64,000 bases of DNA from Serripes groenlandicus (Eukaryota; Mollusca; Bivalvia; Cardiida; Cardiidae): contig JASEVX010000013.1 in NCBI GenBank assembly GCA_031761405.1, positions 33,794,458-33,858,457 of the forward strand, written 5' to 3'. Below are positions 41,901-54,200 of this stretch, in pieces; position 1 is the first letter of the stretch, and each line of letters opens with the position of its first letter. The position numbers were made by a program, and so were the translations under genes. Below the pieces are notes generated by a model. The model was not told the DNA's origin. It did no database searches and saw nothing but the letters and a program-made list of their open reading frames with translations.

Positions 41901-44900
41901 ACGCCACCTGATCATGCTGAACGTTTGTGCCAAGTTTCTTTCTAATCCTATGATGCATGGTTAAGATGCGGGCCACACAAGGTTAGGTGGGACTGACAGA
42001 CAGACAGACAGACGGACATACGTAATCGACCAAACCTATAGTCCCAAAACCGGTCGACCAGTAGGGGACTAATAACAATATGCAAAAAGTTGATATATCA
42101 CTTTTACGGTTAATTAAAGACAAGAGGACCATGATGGTCATTTTGACCCCAGGGCTATAATTTGAACAAGCTTGGTAGAGGTCCACTAGATGATGCTACA
42201 TACCAAATATATTTTAGACAAGAAGACTTTTTAAGTTTTTTCCCTATATGAGTCTATGTAAAACAAGTGACCCCTAGGGAGGGGTAATTTTGACCCCAGG
42301 GCTTAAATTTGAACAATCTAGGTAGAGGTCCACTAGTTGATGCTACATACCAAATATCAAAGGCCTGGGGCCTCTACTTTTAGACAAGAAGATTTTTTAA
42401 GTTTTTTCTCTATATGAGTCTATGTAAAACAATAGACCCCAGGGCTATAATTTGAATACTCTTGGTAAAGGTCCACTAGTTGATGCTACATACCCAATAT
42501 CAAAGGCCTGGCCCCTCTACTTTTAGACAAGAAGAATGTTAAAGTTTTTCCCCTATATGAATCTATGTAAAACAAGTGACCCCCTGGGAGGGGTCATTTT
42601 TGACCCCACCCCTACGAATGGGAGTGTTTGCGGAATATATTCCAAACCTTTGCAAATTGTTTGCGAAAGTGTTTGCAGAATATATTCTACAAATATTTGC
42701 AGAATATATTCTGCAGACGGGTAGATTTAGAACGATCTGTGCAAACAGTCTGCAAACAGATTGCAAAGGGTACATGAAGCATTCAAAAAACCCTTTGCAG
42801 AATGTTTGCAGCCAATTCAACAGCAAAATCTGCAAATAGGTTACAAATACTATGCAACTAGATTACAAATACTATGCAACTAGATTGCAAATACTTTGCA
42901 ACTAGATTACAAATACTATGCAACTAGATTGAAAATACTATGCAACTAGATTGCAAATACTTTGCAACTAGATTGCAACAGTCTGCAAATAGATTGCAAA
43001 CCATCTGCAAATAGATTGCAAACGGTCTGCAACTAGATTGCAAACAGTCTGCAAATAGATTACATTCTAAAAACTTGGGAATTAAGGTATATATAAATCC
43101 AGATATATGTTTACCATTTTAAGCTTTATTTTAATTAAACATCATTTAAAATATAAATAAAATATGAAATAAATAACCTCTATATTTTATATGATTTAAC
43201 CCTTTCCCTCATACAACAATTCTGCAGCAGACAACTTTGAACATATGTTGTCAAAAAATAGAAGTTCTCTATAATTGAATGGATAACCTATAAAAGTGAG
43301 TAACGTTTTGTGCAATTTCTTCTTTTGTCACTAGGCATGATCTGCTCCAAATAAATCAATAACACACAGCATAAGATCATTAGAAAAAATTCCTCTGTCA
43401 TCTTTCAAATTTGACCTTATGGCATCATCATTCAATGCTTCAATGTTTGAAATTATAACACCATCATCTTTCATCTTCATGTCATTCTTGATACATTCTT
43501 TTGGGATTGAACATCTTTACAGGATGGACAGCGGTGATTCAGGGATGATCAATTGTCTTGTGTTGGCTGGATACCATTATAAACCATTCATCATGTCATA
43601 AGTCTGAAATATGTACATGATTCATAAAATTATGAAAATAAATGAAAAAGTAAATGTGTGTCTTTTATTTTCATTCCAAGAATTCAGTACAGGTTATACT
43701 TTATCTATAGCAATTATAGCCAATTAATAATAAATCCATTGCAACATGTGACAGATCTGCATCAGTGACTTTGAAAACATTTTGTTCAAATTAAGGAAAA
43801 TCTCTTTATTGAGGAGTGTTATAATTGAATATGGTTTGCAGAAAAAAAATCCCCCTTTGTCACAATGTTTTAAATAAAATCTGCTGCAGATGTTGCAATA
43901 AGTTATTAAGTTTGAAGAAAGATCCTCTTTTTCCACAATGTCTTAAAAATCGGTTGCAAATGTGTCTACGGGTGGGTAAGGTTATAATTTTATATCATGT
44001 CAAATGATTAAAAAATCTCTAATATAAGAGAAAATATAATTATTGAATAAGTTTTGAAAAAAGCCTCCTTTTCCACAATGTTTTCAAAGAATCAGTTCTA
44101 TGGTAGATATCTTTGCATGTGGGAAAGGGTTCATCTTATTAATTAATACAATGTCAAATCATTGAAAATACACATAATATTTATAATGTGTCACGTCCAT
44201 CACGAAAATGTATGATGACAACAACATTGCTACATTTGCCGTATCCGAAAATGTGACTGTCCGAAATCAATTCCTGTTGGCAATTTCAAAATAAAAAATT
44301 TGGCTTCGTTTTAAATAATAACTAGCATCTAAATAAGTGTGCAATGCAATGACAAGAGTATATGTGTTTCATTTCTAAAACTGTTTAGAAACTCGCACGA
44401 AAGCGAATATTTTCGCCAATGTCATTGTTTTCTTATTATGAAAATTTACGTAATCGTGACCCTTTGTTTAGGGTTTAACGGATTTAAGTATAATGGCTGA
44501 ATAACAAATATTAACGGGTTTATTTCATAAAATCATATTAATTATCTGATTATTCATCAAAATATTAATCAAGACTGTGTGTTAGCGCTGATTTCGGGGT
44601 TTGTAGTGTATTTTCTCCAGCGATTTAATATTGACAAAATGGCGTCGTATATTGACCTCCGAGTCATGCTCGAAAAGCGTGACCTTTGAACTTTAAATTT
44701 GCATGCTATCGTTGGTTGTGGACGGATTTTGTTTATTCTTACATCAAATTAAAGTTATTGATTTAAAGTTTTCAAATGTATTGAATCGTAAAATAAATAC
44801 TTACCAGATGCGGAACACCATGCTCTTAACTTTCCGTGCCGATATTTTCATAAATAATCGCGACTGGAAAATGATTGAAAAATCAACAGGAAGTTATATA

Positions 44901-47900
44901 TTTGACCTGATTGGATCATGTGATCTCATTAATATGCAAATCAATCATGTGATCGCATTTATTTTTAAACTGACCCACATATTGAAATGCGACTCTACAG
45001 GAGGATCGAAAAATACCTGTAAATCAAACTTCGAACTACGATTGTCAATTTATTCCTGAAAAGATTGTTATGATTCATGCATCAATAAAACCAGAATTCA
45101 ATTTTCTTTATAAATTATATTTAGGGCCTGAACACTTCAGGGACAATCCCTTTCCCTCATATAGACGCTTTCTGACGCCTCTGCAGCAGATAGCTTTTTG
45201 AAAACATAGTGACAAAGAAGAAAGTGCAATTTCTCCTTTTGCCACAATGTTTACCACTTTTTGTCACAGGTTATCCATTCAATTATGGAGATTTTCTATG
45301 TTTTGACAAAATGCGTTTGAAGTCGTCTGCTACAGAATGTATGTTTTAGCCAAACATATCTTTGGCTTTTGCATTTTCAACTGAAAACATCATGTTTATG
45401 TAAAATTATACTGAATTTATATACACACTTTTATATAAGCTGCACACATGTTTTGGTTATATATAGTGGTTAAATCAGTCAATAATTTATAAAACTATTG
45501 TAATAATTTCATTTGAAGTCCAACAACTTTGTATTTGGAAAATATCATTCAGGGGATAAGTTAGTGTTTGCAAACTACTTGCACTGTTTGAAATTCTAAG
45601 TTACCCTTTGCATACCCTTTGCAAGAATATTTACAGACAAAGTTAGTATTTGCAATGTATTTGCAAGAATATTAATAGACTAAGTTAGTACTTGCAAAGT
45701 ATTTGCAGCTAAACTTCAGTTATATAATTAATAAGTTACTATTTGCATACTATTTGCCATATATATAAACAGACAGAGTTGGTATTTGCACAGTATTTGC
45801 AGCTACTTTAGTTATCTAAGTTAACGTTTGCAATGCCTTTGCCAGATATATTGATATTTGCAAAGTATTTGCAGCTACTTTCCGCAAAGCATTTGCAAAT
45901 AGAGTGCAAATAGTAGTTTGAAAGGAATATATTCTGCACATATTCTGCAAATATTTTGCAAAGGGTTTGATCTGTATGGGCAGGGCTATAATTTGAACAA
46001 TCTTGGTAGAGATTCACTAGATGATGCTACATACCAAATATCAAAGGCATGGGCCTTCTACTTTTAGACAAGAAGATTTTTAAATTTTTTCCCCTTTATA
46101 CAAGTCTATGTAAAACAAGTGATCCCAGGGGAGGGGTCATTTTTTACCCCAGGGCTATAATTTGAACAATCTTGGTAGAGGTTCACTAGATGATGCTACA
46201 TACCAAATCTCAAAGGCCTGGGGCCTCTACTTTTAGACAAATTTTTTCTCTATATGAGTCTATGTAAAACAATAGACCCCAGGGGATGGGTCATTTTGAC
46301 CCCAGGGCTATAGTTTGAACAATCTTGGTAAAGGTCCACTAGATGATGCTATATACCCAATATCAAAGGCCTGCATGGGTCCTCTACTTTTAGACAAGAA
46401 GATCTTTAAAGTTTTTCCCCTATATGAGTCTATGTTAAACAAGTGACCCCCGGGGAGGGGTCATTTTTTACCCCAGGGCTTTAATTTGAACAATCTTGGT
46501 AGAGGTTCACTAGATGATGCTACATACCAAATATCAAAGGCATGGGCCTTCTACTTTCAGACAAGAAGGTTTTTTAAGTTTTGATTAATTTCCCCTTTTT
46601 TGTTGCCATGGCAGCCAAAGTTCTGCATGGAATAGAATTCTTCGAACAAATTTGAAAGAGATCCACCCAAGGAACATTCCTGTAAAATTATCTTGAATTT
46701 GGTTAATTGGTGTAGGAGGAGAAGTCATTTGTAGGAAAATGTGAACGGACAGACGACGACGACGATGACGAACTCATACGCAATTGGAGAGAGCGCGTGT
46801 AAGCGGCCTGATTGGCTCTGTTGGGAGAGTACTCGCTCTGAAAGCAAGAAATCCCTGGTTTGAGCCGTAGACTGGCTGTTTGTTTTTCTCTCCTTGTGAC
46901 ACTTACATATCTCAATAAACCACAGTAAAGCATGGACTAATTATAAGGGATTAATGCCATTTTCAAAAGTATTTCAGTTCTATCACAGCCACTAGTTTCC
47001 ACAATATTTCCAGACACATAGACTATAAAAAAAGAATCAATGTGAATGTTTTTGTGTGATTTAATGCCTTTTTCAACTTTATTTCAGTTATATCACAATG
47101 ACGGAGGTCAATAGCATGGACAAACCAATGTGTTGATCTATGACTTACCTGTATATTCTGTCATGAGCAAACACGATCTCCCACACACGTATGATCTCCG
47201 AGTAAATCCTCCCTCCTCGTACCCCTTGACTCGTGTCTTCTGTATCAAGCTGAAGTCTACGCTCAGCGGATTCACTGCACCGCGGAGAAAAGGCAATAGC
47301 TTTCTCCCAAATAATTCTGGAACCTTGACAAACATAGAACAGACAGATATCTAGATAAGAGGCATATGCCATCCTTAAGTTATTGACCTCCAAACCCAAT
47401 GTTGTGAGTACTCTAAACAAGAGGGCCATGATGGCCCTGGATCGCTCACCTGATTTTATTTTTTTCCACTATAGCCATATAAAGCCCCGCCCCCTGGCAG
47501 CCATAGTTTTCGACCAATCAACATGGTTTGAAGGAATCTGATAGAGGGTCACTCTAGGAATATTTCTTCAACATTATTTGAAAATCGACCAAACACTTTC
47601 GGAGAAGAAGATTTTTTAAGTTTTCACTTAAGCCATATAAGGCAAAATAGCCCTGCCCTGTGGCGGCCATGTTTTTCCACCAATCCACATGGCTTTAAAG
47701 AATCTGATAGTGGGTCACCTTAGGAACATTTCTACAAAATTATTTGAAAATCAGCCGGACACTTTCAGGAGAAGATTTTTTAAGTTTTCACTATAGCCAT
47801 ATAAGGCAAAATAGCCTGCCCCCTGGCGGCCATGTTTTTCGAACAACCAACATGGCTTGAAGGAATCTGATAGAGGGTCATCCAAGGAACATTTCTACAA

Positions 47901-48227
47901 AATAATTTGAAAATCTGCCAACCAGATTGGGAGAAGAAGAATTTTGAAGTTTTTTTCACTTCGTTGCCATGGAAACCAGAATTCTGCATGGATCCCAAAT
48001 TTGAAGGAAATCTGGTGAGGTCATTGAGAGGATGCTTTCTGTGAAGTTTCATCTCAATTGACCCACTGTTTACTGAGGAGAAGATGTTGACGCATGACGG
48101 ACAAAAAGTGATCACAACAAGCAAATTCATGAAATTTATATTTATATTTATATTTATTTCCGCTTGCAGGAAAGTTTGGAAAAAACGGTTCACATTTGTG
48201 GCAGTTATTGTACGGAAACGAAGTGTA

Positions 48228-48261
<34 letters not shown>

Positions 48262-51200
48262 GGACAAACCCAAATTAATAACCCCCCTTTTTTCTTCGAA
48301 AAAGTGGGTGATAATAAGAAAGAAGGTCAAAGAGTCATGGTGAAGGTCATCCAAAGACAATGATGATATTTGATTGTAAAATTGTACACATAGTGCAAAT
48401 TTTGTTGCTGTAGCTTTATAAACAAGTTTCATGTAATTCTACCAGCTAGTTACTGAGAAATGGCTGCGGCGTGGATTTTTCAATATATCAAGGGCAATAA
48501 CTCTAAGGAAAATTGACCAATCCAAAGAAACAATGGACGGGCATCATCCCAGTATGCTGGTTCATATTTATTTCAAGTTTCATGAAATTCTACCAGCTAG
48601 TTACTGAGAAATGGCTGCGGACGTGGATTTTTCAATATATCAAGGGCAATAACTCTAAGGAAATTGACCAATCCAAAAAAACAATGGACGGGCATTATCC
48701 CAGTATGCTGGTTCATATTTATTTCAAGTTTCATGAAATTATATCAGCTAGTTACTGAGAAATGGCTGCGGATGGATGTGACGGACACACGGATTTGCCC
48801 ACGAATGGACACTTGTTGGGTATTTTCCTTTGATGTGTCCTTGTTGGGTAGTACCCAACAAGGGTATGGTTTATTCCGTAATTATCACCCTTTTACGGAA
48901 TAAATAGCATTAATATGCTAATTAGGTACCCATTAGAAAATTATAAAAAAAAAATACTTATCAAAGTGTCTTATAAGGGTGGTGGGTAGGCTTTAGGATA
49001 TGGACAGTACCCAACAAGTGTCCATTTGTGAGTGCGGACGGACGGACAACGCTCAGGTGAGCTGGTGGGTAGGCTTTAGGATATGGACAGTACCCAACAA
49101 GTGTCCATTTGTGAGTGCGGACGGACGGACAACGCTCAGGTGAGCTAAAAAGAAGCTCCGTCCCCCCTGGCGGCCATGTTTTTTAACAGATCGGAATTAT
49201 TTGAACAATCTCCAAGGAACATTTGTGCAAAATAATTTTCAAATCGGGCCAGTACTATTGGACAAGAAGATTTTTAAAGTTTTGGCAATTTTCCCCTTTA
49301 GCAACCAAAGTTCTACTTGGAATTAAATTCTTTGAACAACTATAAAAGAGGACCACCTATATAAGAAACATTCCTGTGAAGTCATTTTGAAATCAGTCTA
49401 TTGGTTTAGTAGGAGAAGTCATTTGTAGGAAATTGTGAACATACAGACAACGACGAGGGATGATCACAAAAGCTCACCTCGCACTGCGTGCTTAGGTGAG
49501 CTAATAAAACATATAATTATTGAAATATTGTGAGAAGATTTTCATTTGCTTATTATGAACAATTTCTTCTTTTTCCACAATGTTTTTTTCAAAACTATCT
49601 GATGCATCACAATGTATATGCAAGTGGGAAACGTTTTAAGGAAGGGATGTATCAGAATGTATCTGTTTTGTAAATCAAATTTCATAAATGGTCTATAGAA
49701 TATCAATTTAACCCTTTCCCACATACAACAAATCTGCAGCAGACGACTTTGAAAATTTCAATTCAAAAGCATGGAAAATCTCTATAAATGAAAGTATAAT
49801 CACTGAAAAAAGTTGAAAACATTGAGGCAAAAGGTGAAATTGCTTGTTTTGAGCAATTTCTTCTTTTGTCACAATGTTTTCAAGAAATCGTCTGCTCAGA
49901 GGCATCTTTCTGTGGGAAAGGGTTAAACCAAGTAACCATGCATACCTACCCTTTGAAAACTTTGCCTCAAACAAATCTAATGTTTTAGGGACATTTCGCA
50001 GCTTTTTACACAGGACTGGCTGCCAATTTCCGCTGGCTAGTAACTGGATTCTTTTGACTATCCGATTTTTTAGTTCCGGCAGGACATGCTTGTCTTGAAG
50101 TGTTTTCCAAACCTCTTGGGTACACTCTACCTCCCATTCTAAATTGTCAAACACCTATAAAGCAATAAACAAGAGGGCCATGATGCCCTGGAATCGCTCA
50201 CCTGAGAATGGGCTATTTAAGACATAACTCTGATGCTCAAGCCAAACATGTGGCTTCCAGAGTGTTAACAAGATTTCCCTTAAATTTGGTCTAGTGACCT
50301 AGTTTTTGACATGACATGACCCATATTCGAACTTGGCCTAGATATCATCAGGACAAACTTTCTGATAAAGTTTCAACATGCTCAAGTTTAAAATGCGGCT
50401 TCAAGAGTGTTAACGAGATTTTCCTTAAATTTGGCCTAGTGACCTAGTTTTTGACCCAACATGACTCATATTCGAACTTGGCCTAGCTATTACTTAGACA
50501 AATATTCTGACAAAGTTTCAACATGCTCAAGCCAGTAATGTGGCTTCTAGAGTGTAATCAAGATTTTCCTTAAATTTGGCCTAGTGACCTAGTTTTTGAC
50601 CGGACATGACCCATATTCGAACTTGGCCTAGATATCAAAAGACAAACTTTCTAATAAAGCTTCAACATGCTCAAGTTTAAAATGTGGCTTCCAGAGTGTT
50701 AACAAGATTTTCCTTCAATTTGGCCTAGTGACCTACTTTTTGACTGGACATGACCCATATTCGAACTTGGCCTAGATATCATCAAGACAAACTTTCCGAC
50801 AAAGTTTCAACATGGTCAAGTTTAAAATGTGGCTTCCAGAGTGTTAACAAGATTTTCCTTCAATTTGGCCTAGTGACCTAGTTTTTGACCCGACATGATC
50901 TATTTTCGAACTTGGCCTAGATATCACTATGACAAACATTCAGACAAAGTTTCAACATGCTCAAGCCAAAAATGCGGCTTCAGGAGTGTTAACAAGATTT
51001 TCCTTAAATTTGACCTAGTGACCTAGATTTTGACCCGACATGACCTTTTTTCGAACTTGGCCTAGATATCACTAAGACAAACATTCTGACAAAGTTTCAA
51101 CATGTTCAAGCGAAAAATGCGGCTTCAGGAGTGTGAACAAGATTTTCCTTAAATTTGACCTAGTGACCTAGATTTTGACCCTACATGACCCAGTTTCGAA

Positions 51201-54200
51201 CTTGGCCTAGAGTTGATCGAGATATATGTTCTGATAAACTTTTATAAAGATTGAATGCAAAATGTTGCCTCTAGTGTAGTAACAAGCAAATGTTGACGAC
51301 GGACGACGAACGACGAACGACGGACAAAAGGCGATCACAATAACTCACCTTGAGCACTACGTGCTCTGGTGAGCTAAAAATATAGATACATTTATCCTTT
51401 CCAACATGCAACAAATCTGCCACAAATGACTTTGAACAAGTCTAAAAATATGGAAAATCTCGAAAATTAAATACAGATGAAAACATTGAGAAATGTGTCT
51501 GCAAGTTGAAATGGGTTAACTTTTAGAGATCAGATGATTTAAAACAATGTTTTCTTTCTTAACCATTTTCTCTTTCCATCTTTCATTTGTTGCTCTTTTT
51601 TTTTCTTATATTTGTATATAATTTTTCACCATTTTTGTTGCACTCTGATAACATTGTAGGCTGGTATACGTTGCAGATCTTTTCTATTTGAATTATGTAA
51701 CAAAATTTTGTATTTAAATTATAAAACCTGGAAAGTTAGATATTGCATAAATCGAAGGGGGACACGTCTTTGTTTAGTGTTTTACAATTTTTCAGTTATT
51801 TCACGTCATTTCCTGGGTAAGTTACCAATACTACTGGTCCATTTATCCTGACACCAGCCAGTCAGTCGTAATGCTTACCCTGCAACCCTAAGCACCAAGG
51901 AGGGCTGCCATTACTACAATTTTTAAAATGTTTGGTACAACCCGGCCGGGGATCGAACGTGCGACCTGCCACAACTGAGGTGGACATTTAGATCACTTAG
52001 TATGGATGTGCAAAATAATTATTTTCTATACCAAAAGAGCTCCAAAGTTGGTTTTGGCAGAGTATAGTTTATACATTCAATTATATACTTTTTTCTATTT
52101 TTTGGCAAAATATATTCAAAGCCGTCTGCTACAGAATTGTCGTATGAGGGAAAGGGTTAATTACCTCTGCATCAAATGCTTCTTCTGGGTCTTCTTCATC
52201 ATCATCACTTTCACTGTCCTCTGCGACATTTTCATCATTTTTTATGTCATTCTCCACTTTTCCATGTACAGTTTCTTCACCTTTCATGTCACCTCTGTCA
52301 TTTCCTTGTACAGATTTTTCACCTTTCATGTCACCTATGTCTGCCTCATCCTCATGCTCTACCACTTTCCCTTCTTGACTTTCTTCAACATTTTTTATTT
52401 CATTCTCAGCAATTGTTACTTTATTCTCTGCTTTACAATCTATTAACACTGTTTTATCATTATCCGAATTCCCATTGGCTACAGTTGTAGAATTGAGAGC
52501 TTCAGCTTTGACCTCATTTAGGTCTCCCTTACACCTTTCATAAATTGTTTCTGATGCAATGTCCTTGTTCTTTTCTGATAGTTTCTCTGCTTCTCTCTCC
52601 ATTTCATCAGCTCTTTCTCCTCCAGCTTTATTATTTTCTCCATCTTTCTCTTTTCTCATATCAATCTTTTCTCCCCCTGTTTTATCTTTGTTTCTGCTTT
52701 TAGCTTCAGTCTCAGCAACTTCTGGTTTCTCTGTTTTCAGTTTGCTTGCATTACCTTCTGGACCCTCAAAAGAATCACCAGCATTACCGTCTACAATTAT
52801 ATCATGTTGAACTTCAGGTCTTGCAGTTTTATAATCCGGCAATATCCTTATCAACTCCATGATGCTGTGTTTCATCTTATCCCGCTCATTTTCCAGTTTC
52901 ACTTTTTCCACAATGTTACCATCCATACTTCCTTCCCCTCCTCTTCTTTGGCAATCATTCAAGTCATCATCGGATGAGCTATCCTCTTCTTCATATTCCG
53001 ATTTATTTTTATCAGGATTTCTGTCTTTTCTAAAATTCTGTTGGCCGACGGGTACGACAGTTGCTGCAAGTCTGATGTATTGTACCCTACGATCATTTGG
53101 CTTGGTAATGTATGCGTTCGGCAACTTTCCATCTTTGTTATAATAACCCGCTGATAATTTTCTCTTACACAGGAATTCTGTTACCTTGACAACATGGTTG
53201 GTGCATTTTCCCATGGCAACCAAATGGAACAAACTATCACCCGCTTTATTCTGCTGACATGGATTGAGATGCGGGAAGTTGTCAGGGTTACTCTCATACT
53301 GGTCGAATACAAACTCTAGTAGGTGAATGGCTGAATAAGAGAAATTTAGTTTTGTTTGTTTACCCATTGCCCATCTACAGAAGCATTTTGAAGCCTCCCC
53401 CGTAGACGACTTCTGAAAAAAGTGTGGGATAAATGGCTCAAAATGGGCCATTTACCCCTTTGCCACCATGTTTTCAATTTTGTTTCAGTAATCATACCTT
53501 CATTTATAGAGATTTTCCATATTTTTGCCAAGATAATTTAGATGTCATCCGATATAAAGCTGTTGTATGTGGGAAGGGGTTATTCAGTATGTCAGATAAT
53601 CACTGTAATTCATGAGTAAATTACCAGCACTGCTGGTAGGTTTATCCTAACACCAGTGTCAGTCCTTGGGCCACCACGCAATTCTCAAACCAAAGTGTCA
53701 GCTCTAATGCTATCCACGCAATTCTCAAACCAAAGTGTCAGCTCTAATGCTATCCACGCTGGTGTTTAACCCTTTCCCTCATACGACAATTCTGCAGCAG
53801 ACGACTTTGAACATATTTTGTCAAAAAATAGAAAATCTCTATAACATCATGGAAGGAAAAGGTTTCTTACATGCAGACATGTTTTAATGCATCTGTAGAA
53901 GACGCCTTTAGAAAATATTGTTGCAAAAAAAAAAAATCCTGATAAGCAATTTCTCCTTTTGTCACAATGTTTCCAATTCTGTATAATAATAATTATACTC
54001 TCATGTATAGATCATCCATTGTTTTGCCTAGTTGTTTTTTCAATGTCATCTGCATCAAATTTGTTGTACATGGGAAAGGATGGAACCCTTTTCCACTTGC
54101 TGACTGTTTCAATGCATCTGCAGCAGACGACTTTGAAAACAGCTAGGCAAAAGTATGGAAAATCTCTACAAGTGTGGATATAGTTATTGAATACCGTTTT

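Larger units (their letters stand above)
42609..45980. mobile_element. 3.37-kb insertion with inverted subterminal TGCAAA repeats
   Basis: Removing it restores GACCCCAGGGCTATAA of the host element. CA borders both sides. Ends CCCCTACGAAT and, inverted, CCCATACAGAT. Left subterminal region rich in TGCAAA (42620-43070), right in TTTGCA (45560-45965). The inner 2.4 kb is AT-rich with two MITE pieces and no transposase. Confidence 0.7.
42119..46780 (+). mobile_element. Helentron-like element, GACC family, split by an insertion
   Basis: 5' GACAAGAGGACCATGATGGT; ~170-bp units (GCTATAATTTGAACAATCTT, GTCCACTAGATGATGCTACA) at 42119-42608 and again 45983-46700; end GGACAGACGACGACGACGAT. The unit broken at 42608 resumes at 45983. 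Confidence 0.8.
48290..49146 (+). mobile_element. Helentron-like element with nested MITE
   Basis: Two almost identical ~150-bp units (CCAATCCAAAGAAACAATGG, GGGCAATAACTCTAAGGAAA) and the end GGACGGACAACGCTCAGGTG-AGCT. The end is present twice because of an 83-bp tandem duplication. Confidence 0.7.

Noticed and set aside
44703..45059. 118-codon open frame in the 3.37-kb insertion
   Set aside because: No recognised motif, AT-rich, no relation to transposases; a chance open frame is likely.
48205..48432. Cys/Val/Leu-rich peptide (CLSVCLSVC)
   Set aside because: Translation of the GACA microsatellite.
52176..53143. Plus-strand open frames rich in His, Ser, Leu, Phe
   Set aside because: They are antisense to the acidic exon v6; its GAA/GAT codons read as TTC/ATC. 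No plus-strand splice or start context.
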